Assembly (NCBI GenBank): GCA_002433065.1
Contig: DJHK01000047.1
Coordinates: 1 to 35,722, forward strand
Origin: Chloroflexi bacterium UBA6622
GTDB lineage: Bacteria > Chloroflexota > UBA11872
Reading direction: 5' to 3'
DNA length: 35,722 bases
Part shown: positions 7,806 to 16,288 of the stretch, in pieces
How the letters are laid out: each line of letters begins with the position of its first letter
Numbering within the stretch: the first letter of the stretch is position 1
Notes under the pieces: model-generated
Databases searched by the model: none
Seen by the model: only the letters and a program-made list of their open reading frames with translations
What the model was told of the DNA's origin: nothing
Translations under genes and position numbers: made by a program

Positions 7806-8652
7806 CGGGTGCCGAACCTTCCCGTGACTTGACGGCGTGGTACATCACGATTGCTCCTGCTACTGAAACATTAAGCGAACCTATGCCACCGTACATCCGA
7901 ATACGGAGCATTGCGTCGCATGACTTGCGTACGGCATCCCGGATTCCCTGTGCTTCATTGCCAACCACGAGACATGTCGGTCCGCTGAAATCGGCTGCGT
8001 CATGGTCGATATCCCCATCGGCATCGAGACCGTAGATCCAAACACCTGCGTTACGTAGTTCCATAAGCGCACGTGTCATGTTTGTGACTTCCATGATTTT
8101 TGTTCTTAGGCTTGCACCAGCTGAAGCTCGGGCAACACCACCGGTAAGCGCTGCGGAACGCCGAGTGGGGACCAATGCACCTGCGCCATCGATCGCTTCA
8201 AGGCTTCGTAACAGTGCGCCGAGATTTCCGACGTCTTGAATCTGGTCGCACGCTAGGATTACTGGAGGACCGTTATTGGTACTTCCGGTTACTAGTTCAT
8301 TCATATCTATCGGTGGACCTGGTTGGATAGATGCGAAAACCCCTTGGTGCATGGAACCGTAGCTGAGCTCATCTAGTTCAGTGGTTTCCACAAAGGTCAC
8401 AGCAACGGCGGTTTGGGCCGCCGCATCTCGAATTGCCATGAGACTATCGGCTTCTGAACGCTCAATGAACACACGATCTACGGTATCTCCATGCTTGAGC
8501 GCTTCGGTCACTGCTCGTCGACCCCAAATTCCAGATGTTATGGCAGGTCGTGGTTTTGTTAGGCGAGTCGCCAGTCCGTACCGTCGGCCGTGTCTTCGAT
8601 TATTACGCCCAGGTCGGCTAGGTCGTCTCTGATTTGATCGGCGAGATCCCAT
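7795..8652 (-). CDS. rlmB: RlmB-type 23S rRNA (guanosine-2'-O)-methyltransferase, SpoU/TrmH family
   Basis: This is an SAM-dependent 2'-O-ribose methyltransferase with the SPOUT knot fold, acting on rRNA (or possibly tRNA). It has 285 residues. After an N-terminal substrate-binding region (SGIWGRRAVTEALKHG) come motif 1 (DVGNLGALLRSLEAIDGAG, with the catalytic Asn/Arg region), motif 2 (CLVVGNEAQGIRDAV) and motif 3 (GSLNVSVAGAIVMYHAV). The ATG at 8652 has GAGAGG 7 nt upstream. It creates a 94-nt out-of-frame overlap with the end of cysS that codes for an Arg-rich basic tail (residues 2-30). The next possible start (a GTG in AVTEAL) would cut into the conserved region. RlmB fits the cysS neighbourhood; target specificity is inferred. 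Confidence 0.9.
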   Translation of the reverse strand: MGSRRSNQRRPSRPGRNNRRHGRRYGLATRLTKPRPAITSGIWGRRAVTEALKHGDTVDRVFIERSEADSLMAIRDAAAQTAVAVTFVETTELDELSYGSMHQGVFASIQPGPPIDMNELVTGSTNNGPPVILACDQIQDVGNLGALLRSLEAIDGAGALVPTRRSAALTGGVARASAGASLRTKIMEVTNMTRALMELRNAGVWIYGLDADGDIDHDAADFSGPTCLVVGNEAQGIRDAVRKSCDAMLRIRMYGGIGSLNVSVAGAIVMYHAVKSREGSAPDVN

Positions 8653-9944
8653 TTGTTGGCCTCTCGGAGTTGCTGGCGCACGGCGACCAGCATATTGATA
8701 TATGGCTCGATGTTTGATGAATTGGTTTCCGGCTCGTACAGGGTGATTCCAAGTACTTCCAATAATTCAATGAAAATGTTCTTCGCCTCAGTGACATTGG
8801 TTACTGAGGAGGTTGGGGCTAGCCTGTTGATGGTACGTCCGAATTCATAGATTGCGCCTATTGCCCTAGGCGTATTGAAGTCATCATTCATCGATGATTC
8901 AAACGTTTTTCGGATTTCCAGTCCAGATTTAGATAGGGCATTGTTGTCCGGAGATTCATCTTGGCCTCGCGTTCGGAGTACACCTAGCAAACGCTCATAA
9001 CCGGTTTTTGTTTGTTGCAGTGCTAGGGCCGAGAAGTGGAGAGGTGACCGATAGTGGACGCTGAGTAAATAAAGCCGAAGTACGTCCGGGGCAACCTTCG
9101 AAAGCACGTCAGTGACCGTCGTGAAGTTGCCTGAGGAATGAGCCATTTTTTCCCCATCTGTGAGGATGAGACCTGTATGCGTCCAGTAGGAGACAAATGG
9201 TGTTTCTTGTGTCGCGGCTTCGGCCTGTGCGATTTCGTTTTCGTGATGAGGGAAAACAAGATCGATTCCTCCGCCGTGAATATCAATATGGCTGCCCAGT
9301 GTTTCCTGAATCATGGTGGAGCATTCAATGTGCCAGCCTGGTCTTCCCCGGCCCCATGGGCTTTCCCAGCCGATCGGACCTGTACTATCGACCTTCCAGA
9401 GCGCCCAATCTCGGACGTCCTTTTTTTCTTCATCGACTGCTACGCGAGCGCCGGCTAATCCGTCGTCACTGGTACGGCCGCTGAGTTCACCATATGTCGG
9501 GAACGAACCGGCATCAAAATAGACACCGGTAGAAGTTACATATGCGTGGCCGGATCGAATCAGTTGCTGTACGTCTTGAATGATCGCTGGAATGCTTTCG
9601 GTGACTCGAGGGAACTCATGTGCTCGCAACACTTTGAGGCGGTCCATGACCTTAAAGTAGGCCTCGGTGTGTTCTTGTGACCAGTCCATGGGGTCCCGGT
9701 CAGCTTTGATTGCTCGATCGATGATCTTGTCATCGATATCAGTGAAGTTTTGAACGTGATGAACAGAATATCCGCTGTATTCCAGATAACGGCGGATGAC
9801 GTCCATATGGATGAACATAAAAGCATGCCCTAAATGCGGAAGATCTTTTGGTGTCATTCCGCATACATACATGCGAACAGGATCGTTCCGAGGCTCAAAA
9901 ACCTCTTTGCGGCCTGTTCGTGTGTTCTCAATTAATATCGTCAA
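8559..9944 (-). CDS. cysS: Cysteinyl-tRNA synthetase
   Basis: This class I synthetase charges tRNA-Cys with cysteine. It has 461 residues. The zinc ligands of the family appear at Cys28 (MYVCG), Cys208 (WHIECSTM), His233 and Glu237 (FPHHENEIAQAEA). The ATP-binding HIGH motif is HLGH at 37-40, inside TPKDLPHLGHA instead of the usual PTVYDxxHIGNA. KMSKS is KMAHS at 266-270. The C-terminus IEDTADGTDWRLA is the normal family ending, so the overlap with rlmB is real coding on this frame. The start at 9944 is TTG; there is no ATG closer, and the conserved ILIENTRTGRKEVF follows at once. The related MshC ligase was considered, but the length and the DTxDGTxW tail favour CysS. Confidence 0.93.
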   Translation of the reverse strand: MTILIENTRTGRKEVFEPRNDPVRMYVCGMTPKDLPHLGHAFMFIHMDVIRRYLEYSGYSVHHVQNFTDIDDKIIDRAIKADRDPMDWSQEHTEAYFKVMDRLKVLRAHEFPRVTESIPAIIQDVQQLIRSGHAYVTSTGVYFDAGSFPTYGELSGRTSDDGLAGARVAVDEEKKDVRDWALWKVDSTGPIGWESPWGRGRPGWHIECSTMIQETLGSHIDIHGGGIDLVFPHHENEIAQAEAATQETPFVSYWTHTGLILTDGEKMAHSSGNFTTVTDVLSKVAPDVLRLYLLSVHYRSPLHFSALALQQTKTGYERLLGVLRTRGQDESPDNNALSKSGLEIRKTFESSMNDDFNTPRAIGAIYEFGRTINRLAPTSSVTNVTEAKNIFIELLEVLGITLYEPETNSSNIEPYINMLVAVRQQLREANKWDLADQIRDDLADLGVIIEDTADGTDWRLA

Positions 9945-9990
9945 TCTGGTTGACTCTGTTTGGGCTTATGGCGAGGCATTCTACTTGTGA

Positions 9991-10512
9991 TCAGTCAGAT
10001 ATTTCGCGCATTAAAAGCGCAGTGGTATAGCAGGCTACAGCGTCACCGGATCCGATAGCGTCGACTCCTTCGTTTGTCTTAGCTTTGATGCTTACCCGGT
10101 TTGCTTCAACATCTCCTAGAGCTTCAGCGACGCGGTTGACCATGACCTGGACAAATGGCGCGATCTTGATAACTTCGAGTATGACTGTGATGTCAACGTT
10201 AACGAGCTTCCAGCCTCCATCACGGAGTTCAGACATCGTCTCAGAAACAAAACGAGAACTATCAGCATTTCGATTTCGATGATCACTATTCGGGTACCGT
10301 TGACCAATATCACCACTGGCGATAGCTCCTAGTAAAGCATCTACGAGGGCGTGCATTATGACGTCGCCGTCGGAATAGGCGATGGCCCCGCCCTCCGGTG
10401 CGATTTCTACGCCACCGAGAACGAATGGGGCTGAATCACCTAATCTGTGAAGATCGTAACCATTTCCGATCCGAAGCTCGGGAGTTTCGTGTGGAGGCGC
10501 AGCATCAGGCAT
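9991..10512 (-). CDS. ispF: 2-C-methyl-D-erythritol 2,4-cyclodiphosphate synthase
   Basis: This is the fifth enzyme of the MEP isoprenoid pathway, cyclising CDP-methylerythritol phosphate to MEcPP with loss of CMP; it works as a trimer with zinc. It has 173 residues including a 13-residue N-terminal extension. Zinc ligands are Asp20 and His22 (GYDLHRLG) and His54 (SDGDVIMHALVDALLGA). GDIGQRYPNSD and KAKTNEGVDAIGSGDAVA complete the family pattern; the usual KATTTEGLGFIGRGEGIA is slightly altered. It lies 17 nt downstream of the ferredoxin reductase and upstream of cysS. Confidence 0.95.
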   Translation of the reverse strand: MPDAAPPHETPELRIGNGYDLHRLGDSAPFVLGGVEIAPEGGAIAYSDGDVIMHALVDALLGAIASGDIGQRYPNSDHRNRNADSSRFVSETMSELRDGGWKLVNVDITVILEVIKIAPFVQVMVNRVAEALGDVEANRVSIKAKTNEGVDAIGSGDAVACYTTALLMREISD

Positions 10513-10529
10513 TGTCTTATGCCGCCGAA

Positions 10530-11453
10530 CTACCAGTAGTCCTCGGTAATGACTTGTGATTCTCGGCCTTCTGTTTCATATCCATTAGCTGCAAGAATTG
10601 GTTTTGCGTCGGCGATCATGTCAGGATTTCCGCACAAATAGACCGCTGCGCTTTCCGGTGTGAGTCGGTTCTGGAGATCTCCCAGCAGTGCTCCTGCGAA
10701 CTGAGGTTCTACCCGTCCGCTCATTTCCTCTCCGAAGTAAAGTCGGACAAGATCATTGGCCCGTCCTCGAGAAACCAGTTCGGTATAGGAAGCATCCCTA
10801 TCGGGCCGACTAACGGTGGGTATGTAAGAGAGTCCAAAATCAGGGTCCGCGGCCATTGTTTCTAACTCATTCCGATAACCCAATTGGTTTGCGTACGAAA
10901 CTCCGTGCACGATAGTTAGTCTTCGGTGAATTGTTCCAGTTTCTTTGTACCTATGCCACGCCGCTCTAGCCATCGACACAAATGGGGCGAGTCCTGTGCC
11001 GGTGGCAATACAAACCACTTCAGGCTGGTCCGTGCGTGAAAGAGTGAATCGTCCTGCGGGACGGGGCAGGTAAAGTATTTCGTCACCGGGTTTATGCTTC
11101 CAAAGCGTGCCGGTGAAGATTCCTGGTGTGTTTGATCCGTCGTCAAGAGAATCCCGAACCAGTATTACGTAAAACTCTAGGTGGCTTAGATCTAGCGGTG
11201 ATGAAGCTATCGAGAGCTGGCGAGGTCTTGGGTCTGACGTCGATTGGTCCCAAAACGCCAGTTGAGTGTATTGCCCTACCTCAAACTCAGGGAAACTACT
11301 CCCGTCCGGATTTCGGATAGAAAAAATTGCTATATCTTGGTCATCGAGCGTGTGCCAATCAGCTAGGACTGCCCGCGACATTCGCTCACGGATGTCACGG
11401 CGTGCACGAGGTGTCCGACGGGTATCTCTTGTAGAGGACTCTTCATTAGGCAC
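10530..11453 (-). CDS. Ferredoxin-NADP reductase family flavoprotein
   Basis: This FAD enzyme passes electrons between NADPH and ferredoxin or flavodoxin. It has 307 residues. After about 25 basic residues comes the FAD-binding barrel with FEVGQYTQLAFWD and RQLSIASSPLDLSHL (the RxYS motif is present as RQLS). The NADP domain has CIATGTGLAPFVSMARA and AVYLCGNPDMIADAKPIL. The chain ends EDYW, with an aromatic residue positioned to stack on the flavin as in bacterial Fpr enzymes. The start is GTG at 11453 with GGAG 6 nt upstream. It is placed between ispD and ispF, so it may supply reducing power to the iron-sulphur enzymes IspG and IspH of the same pathway (inference). Other ferredoxin partners are possible. 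Confidence 0.88.
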   Translation of the reverse strand: MPNEESSTRDTRRTPRARRDIRERMSRAVLADWHTLDDQDIAIFSIRNPDGSSFPEFEVGQYTQLAFWDQSTSDPRPRQLSIASSPLDLSHLEFYVILVRDSLDDGSNTPGIFTGTLWKHKPGDEILYLPRPAGRFTLSRTDQPEVVCIATGTGLAPFVSMARAAWHRYKETGTIHRRLTIVHGVSYANQLGYRNELETMAADPDFGLSYIPTVSRPDRDASYTELVSRGRANDLVRLYFGEEMSGRVEPQFAGALLGDLQNRLTPESAAVYLCGNPDMIADAKPILAANGYETEGRESQVITEDYW

Positions 11454-11577
11454 ACGACACTCCGCTTTATTTCGATTTGTGGTAGGGCTGCTCCGTTACG
11501 AAGCGTGCCATCTACGTGGGTCCATGATACGGCGTGGGCTTCCCTAATGGGTGGGACTCGACATTTTGTTTGAAGTG

Positions 11578-12312
11578 TTATTGCGGTTTCTTTTGTTTAG
11601 GTGTGGATGTGGCTGTTGAGGGGTCCTCGTTGCGACGTTCCACAATAGTGGAGGCTGTGGCAAGGTCTTGGGCTGTCGTAATCTTGAGGTTTTCGGGGTC
11701 GCCCTGATATGCCTGGATCGGTATGCCGGAAGCTTCGAGCAGTGAGGCATCGTCAGTGAAGCTCTCTAAGTCATCTGACTGGACCAAATGCGCATTTAGG
11801 ATGTCTTTGTATCGAGCGAACTGTGGTGTTTGGGCATGCCAAACGGTTGATCGGGGGATGGACCGCATAATGCGTTGATGCTGATCTAGAATTTTCACTG
11901 TGTCGGTGGCGGGCAGTGCTGGGATCGCAGCGGGGTGAACCTTTAATTGGTCCAACCCATTTAAAATTATTTTTTGGGTTAACAAGGGACGGGCGCCATC
12001 GTGCACAGCGACGAAGTCGGGTGGTCTATCTTCAAGCGCTTTGAGTGCGTTCAATACGGAACGGGCGCGACAAGGGCCACCAGCTACGATCGAATGTATC
12101 TTTGAGAAGTGTGAAGATCGAAGGAAATTTCGTATTTTCTGATCATTTTCAGTAGAGGTTGTGATTACAACCGATCTAATCGCGGCATTGTCTTCGAAGG
12201 CTCGAATGCTCCAGGTAATCACCGGGTTTCCATCTAGGTTTGCCAGCAGCTTATCGGTTCCTTGCATTCGTTTACTTCGTCCACTACCCAAGATGATTGC
12301 GTCTGTTGTCAT
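11578..12312 (-). CDS. ispD: 2-C-methyl-D-erythritol 4-phosphate cytidylyltransferase
   Basis: The third MEP pathway enzyme couples CTP to methylerythritol phosphate. It has 244 residues. The nucleotide-binding N-terminus AIILGSGRSKRMQGTDK is a variant of the usual AAGxGxRM signature. AVHDGARPLLTQKII, PATDTVKI, HAQTPQFARYKDIL, FTDDASLLEASG and GDPENLKITTAQDL are all clear IspD motifs. The last 20 residues form a Pro/Thr/Lys-rich tail of unknown value. Its ATG overlaps the radA TGA by 4 nt (ATGA), so it is translationally coupled to radA. Confidence 0.95.
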   Translation of the reverse strand: MTTDAIILGSGRSKRMQGTDKLLANLDGNPVITWSIRAFEDNAAIRSVVITTSTENDQKIRNFLRSSHFSKIHSIVAGGPCRARSVLNALKALEDRPPDFVAVHDGARPLLTQKIILNGLDQLKVHPAAIPALPATDTVKILDQHQRIMRSIPRSTVWHAQTPQFARYKDILNAHLVQSDDLESFTDDASLLEASGIPIQAYQGDPENLKITTAQDLATASTIVERRNEDPSTATSTPKQKKPQ

Positions 12313-13649
12313 GCAAGTCCAAAGCCAATAGCTTGTTCTACATTCGAAGCAGAGAATGTGTTGTCGGACTTTCGAGTTATAGCAGTGCCGTCAGGAATGA
12401 CGCATCTCTTGAAGCCCAGACGTGCGGCTTCATCAATACGTTGTACGGCTGAGGTGACCGTTCGTAATTCTCCGGTTAAGCCAATTTCCCCTATAGCCAC
12501 CGTGCCTGATTGAATAGGTCGGTCAGCATGGCTTGATGCAATAGCCAGTGCGATTGCGAGGTCAGTGGCAGGTTCTCGGAGGCGGAGTCCTCCAACTACA
12601 TTGACATAAACATCATGTGCGGTCAGCCCAATGTTGGCACGTTGGGCTAGCACGGCGAGAAGCATGTTTAGTCGGTTTAAGTCCAATCCGGTGGCGAGGC
12701 GACGAGGTAGCGAGTAGGCGGTCGGAGCTGCTAGGGCTTGGATTTCAACCAACAGAGGTCGGCTGCCTTCCATTGCCACGGCTACTGCAGATCCGGGCGC
12801 AGCCTCGTCTCGACCCGCTAACAACATAGCGGAAGGATTTGATACTTCGACCAGGCCGTTGCTGTCCATTTTGAAGACACCTACTTCAAATGACGGGCCG
12901 AATCTATTTTTCACTGCTCGTAACAAACGGTGGGAATGACGGTCGTCTCCTTCGAGATACAGTACGGTATCGACGATGTGTTCGAGCATTCTCGGGCCGG
13001 CGACCGTTCCTTCTTTCGTGACGTGGCCAACAATGAGGGTAGGGGTTTGCGTGGCTTTTGCGTAGTGAAGTAGGCGTAATGTTGCCTCTCGAACTTGAGA
13101 AATGCTTCCGGGTGCCGAATCAATATCGTCAGCCCTAACGGTTTGTATCGAGTCGACCATAATTATTCCAGCGTTAATACGGCTGGCCTCAACAAGAGCT
13201 CCTTCTACGGAAATCTCAGGATATATGTATAGCCCATCACCTTTAATCCCCATACGATGCGCTCGCATCCGAATTTGCGGTGCGGACTCTTCAGCCGCTA
13301 TGTACAGGCAAGATCGACCAGTAGCGGCGATGTTGGCCGCGATGCGCAGTAGCAGGGTAGATTTTCCGATGCCTGGATCTCCGGCTAGCAGTATTAAGGA
13401 GCCTTTTACCAGACCTCCACCGAGTACCCGATCAAGTTCGGAGATATCGGACGAGAGGCGGTCGTCGCTCGCAGTATCAATGTCCTCGAAAGCAACTGAA
13501 GTTCCGGTTGTACTGAGCCGGCGAGTGGCAGAAATCGATGACCGTTCAGTCAGTGTGTTCCACTCGCTGCAGACACTGCACTGGCCGGCCCATTGAGGGT
13601 GTTCAGCACCGCATGACCCGCAGGCAAAAACTCTTCGTGGTTTTGCCAT
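12309..13649 (-). CDS. radA: DNA repair protein RadA (Sms), branch-migration ATPase
   Basis: This is a RecA-related hexameric helicase that promotes branch migration during recombinational repair. It has 446 residues, the family length. The N-terminal zinc finger has Cys10, Cys13, Cys24 and Cys27 (CGSCG ... CSVCSEW). The Walker A motif GDPGIGKST is at 90-98. The RadA-specific KNRFG motif is at 247-251. The C-terminal Lon-like domain contains VYVNVVGGLRLREPATDLA and GEIGLTGELR. The gene lies between clpC and ispD as in Bacillus, but the disA and yacL genes usually found after radA there are absent. Confidence 0.97.
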   Translation of the reverse strand: MAKPRRVFACGSCGAEHPQWAGQCSVCSEWNTLTERSSISATRRLSTTGTSVAFEDIDTASDDRLSSDISELDRVLGGGLVKGSLILLAGDPGIGKSTLLLRIAANIAATGRSCLYIAAEESAPQIRMRAHRMGIKGDGLYIYPEISVEGALVEASRINAGIIMVDSIQTVRADDIDSAPGSISQVREATLRLLHYAKATQTPTLIVGHVTKEGTVAGPRMLEHIVDTVLYLEGDDRHSHRLLRAVKNRFGPSFEVGVFKMDSNGLVEVSNPSAMLLAGRDEAAPGSAVAVAMEGSRPLLVEIQALAAPTAYSLPRRLATGLDLNRLNMLLAVLAQRANIGLTAHDVYVNVVGGLRLREPATDLAIALAIASSHADRPIQSGTVAIGEIGLTGELRTVTSAVQRIDEAARLGFKRCVIPDGTAITRKSDNTFSASNVEQAIGFGLA

Positions 13650-13673
13650 AAATTCTTTTCACAAATTCTTTTC
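13650..13673. repeat. Tandem 11-nt direct repeat in the radA ribosome-binding region
   Basis: AAATTCTTTTC occurs twice (13650-13660 and 13663-13673) with a 2-nt spacer, immediately upstream of the radA start on the - strand, where it reads GAAAAGAATTT twice. The purine-rich copy next to the ATG may serve as the ribosome binding site. It may be a chance duplication. Confidence 0.4.
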
Positions 13674-13792
13674 TAGACGAATAGTAACTTGGCTGTGGAT
13701 TTAGGCTTTGGTTGGAGCTCTTTTTTGCTTGGGCCTCGGTTCGATTCGGTCATCGATGTGAATCTGGTGGCAATCGAACAGGTCCGACTTTT

Positions 13793-16264
13793 TTACGCGT
13801 TCACTGGCGATCTTGACGAGATCGAGACTTCATTCCCTTCTCGGTCTATCACGACCTTGTCTTTGGGTTCGAATGTTCCGCGCAATAATTCTTCAGCGAG
13901 GGGATCTTCAACGAGGTCCTGTATTACTCGACGTAACGGACGGGCTCCGAAATCCGGATCATATCCTTTATCAGCTAGCAAATCCTTAACGTCATCAGAA
14001 ACTTCCAGCTGGAGTTCATGCTCATTCAGTTGCAATCGTACGCGTTCCAGTTCGATATCGACGATTGCTCCAACGTCCGCCCGCGTTAGCGCGTGGAATA
14101 CAACGGTCGAGTCGATACGGTTAAGAAACTCCGGTCGGAATACTTTCTTGAGTTCGTTAAGAACTTTTGAGCGCATATTCTTGTAGTGCACATCTTCATT
14201 CATTTTTGAAGCCTCATTGACGAAGCCAAGAGAGGCATCGCGCTTAATGTGTTGAGCACCTACATTGGAGGTCATAAGCAAGACTGTGTTTCGGAAGTCT
14301 ACCGTCCGGCCTTTAGCGTCGGTTAGACGACCGTCATCCATTAGTTGAAGCAATATATTGAAAACCTCAGGGTGTGCTTTCTCTATTTCGTCTAGCAGGA
14401 TCACTGCATACGAACGACGTCTAACAGCTTCTGTAAGCTGTCCACCTTCCTCGTAGCCAACATAGCCTGGAGGTGCACCTACAAGCCTTGAAACTGAGTG
14501 TCGCTCCATGTATTCGGACATATCGATCCGAATGAGAGCTTCTTCGCTTCCAAACATGAAATCAGCCAAAGCTCTCGCTAGCAGTGTTTTGCCAACGCCA
14601 GTAGGCCCCAAGAACATGAATGCTCCAATTGGCCGCTGTGGATCTTTTAGGCCGGCCCGTGCTCGTCGAACTGCGGCGGATATCGATTTTATTGCTTCGG
14701 TTTGACTGACGACTCTTTTTGAGAGGTCATCCTCCATGTGTAGGAGGTGTTCGGATTCTTCTTCACGAATCCGTGTCACCGGGATTCCTGTCCACATCGA
14801 AACAACTTGGCCAACTTCCTCCTCGGTTACAGAAGCGCGCTGCTCTTCTTGCGATTGCGTCCATGCTTCTCGTACTTGATTAGCTTCGGTCCGCATCTGT
14901 TGTTCGTCTTGCCGAAGAGTATTCGCATCTTCAAATCGTTGGTCGTCGATGGCCTTGGATTTTTCTACAGCAATACGATCAGCTTCTGATTCCAGATCAC
15001 GCAATTCCTTTGGTGGCATTCCTTGCCGGATCTTCACTCGAGCGGCTGCTTCATCCATTACATCGATGGCTTTGTCAGGAAGGAAACGGTCGGCAACATA
15101 TCGATCGGCGAGTTCTGCAGCAGCCTTAATCGCGTCATCTTTGATGTCGACATTGTGATGATCTTCGTACCGCTCTCTGACGCCACGTAGAATTTCAACG
15201 GTTTCTTCAATGGTCGACTCTCTAACCGAGACCGGTTGAAATCTTCGTTCCAGCGCTGCATCCCGCTCAACATGCTTTCGATATTCGTCTAGCGTGGTTG
15301 CCCCAATGACCTGCAGTTCGCCGCGTGCGAGAGATGGTTTGAGGATGTTGGCAGCATCAACTGCTCCTTCTGCAGCTCCGGCGCCAACGACCGTATGGAG
15401 CTCGTCAATGAACAATACCGTATCAGTCGAGGCCTTAATCTCATCGATGATTTTTTTCAGTCGTTCCTCAAATTCACCCCGATATTTCGTTCCTGCGACC
15501 AAGGCTCCCATGTCCAGGGTTAGCACACGTCGATCCCGCAATGTTTCGGGGATTTCCCCAGCTACTATTCGCTGCGCCAATCCTTCAACGATGGCAGTTT
15601 TTCCAACCCCAGGTTCACCAATAAGAGCTGGATTGTTCTTTGTCCTTCGACTTAGGATTTGTATCACACGCTCAACTTCATTTTGGCGGCCTATGACAGG
15701 ATCTAGCTTGTTGGCTCGGGCTGCGGCGGTGAGATCAATCCCCATCCGATCAACGATGGGTGTCTTTGAGGAGTTCTTTGTGCTCCTGCCTGAGGATGAT
15801 CGCCGTTCAATCTGACCTTGACTGACAACTTGTACAACTTGCGAGCGTACCTTTTCAAGGTTGACTCCTAAGCTCTCGAGAACACCGGCTGCTATGCCTT
15901 CGCCTTCACGGACCAGCCCGAGCAGCAGGTGCTCTGTGCCGATGTAGTTATGACCGAGACGTCGCGCTTCCTCAATAGAGAGCTCAATCACTCGTTTGGC
16001 TCGTGGGGTGAGCGTGATATCACCAACTACCATCCGTTCGCCTCGGCCGATAATAAACTCAACGGCGCTACGAACCTTGTTTAGTTCAACCCCAAGGTTG
16101 GTTAGAACCTGAGCCGCAATGCCTTCGCCTTCACGCACGAGGCCTAGAAGTAAATGTTCTGTGCCAATGTAGTTATGGTTGAAGCGTGTTGCCTCATCTT
16201 GGGCGTAGACGAGAACTTTCTTAGCTCGCTCCGTGAACTTGTCTAACCGATCGTTCACGGACAA
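13793..16264 (-). CDS. clpC: ATP-dependent Clp protease ATP-binding subunit ClpC
   Basis: This HSP100 AAA+ unfoldase feeds proteins into ClpP. It has 823 residues. Two Clp_N repeats are plain (NYIGTEHLLLGLVREGEGIA near 31-50 and again near 106-125). The first AAA module has Walker A GEPGVGKT at 216-223. A UVR-type coiled region follows (about 420-450, RFEDANTLRQDEQQM), which marks ClpC rather than ClpA or ClpB. The second AAA module has FLGPTGVGKTLLARAL near residue 550 and SEYMERHSVSRLVGAPPGYV. LGF in RDASLGFVNEA is the ClpP-docking loop. It starts 24 nt after rpsA. The regulators ctsR, mcsA and mcsB that precede clpC in Firmicutes are not present. Confidence 0.97.
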   Translation of the reverse strand: MSVNDRLDKFTERAKKVLVYAQDEATRFNHNYIGTEHLLLGLVREGEGIAAQVLTNLGVELNKVRSAVEFIIGRGERMVVGDITLTPRAKRVIELSIEEARRLGHNYIGTEHLLLGLVREGEGIAAGVLESLGVNLEKVRSQVVQVVSQGQIERRSSSGRSTKNSSKTPIVDRMGIDLTAAARANKLDPVIGRQNEVERVIQILSRRTKNNPALIGEPGVGKTAIVEGLAQRIVAGEIPETLRDRRVLTLDMGALVAGTKYRGEFEERLKKIIDEIKASTDTVLFIDELHTVVGAGAAEGAVDAANILKPSLARGELQVIGATTLDEYRKHVERDAALERRFQPVSVRESTIEETVEILRGVRERYEDHHNVDIKDDAIKAAAELADRYVADRFLPDKAIDVMDEAAARVKIRQGMPPKELRDLESEADRIAVEKSKAIDDQRFEDANTLRQDEQQMRTEANQVREAWTQSQEEQRASVTEEEVGQVVSMWTGIPVTRIREEESEHLLHMEDDLSKRVVSQTEAIKSISAAVRRARAGLKDPQRPIGAFMFLGPTGVGKTLLARALADFMFGSEEALIRIDMSEYMERHSVSRLVGAPPGYVGYEEGGQLTEAVRRRSYAVILLDEIEKAHPEVFNILLQLMDDGRLTDAKGRTVDFRNTVLLMTSNVGAQHIKRDASLGFVNEASKMNEDVHYKNMRSKVLNELKKVFRPEFLNRIDSTVVFHALTRADVGAIVDIELERVRLQLNEHELQLEVSDDVKDLLADKGYDPDFGARPLRRVIQDLVEDPLAEELLRGTFEPKDKVVIDREGNEVSISSRSPVNA

Positions 16265-16288
16265 CCTCCGGTTGAAGCAAGGAGCCGA

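Noticed and set aside
13650..13792. T-rich stretch after clpC as an intrinsic terminator
   Set aside because: The T-runs are not preceded by a stable hairpin on the - strand, so there is no terminator structure.
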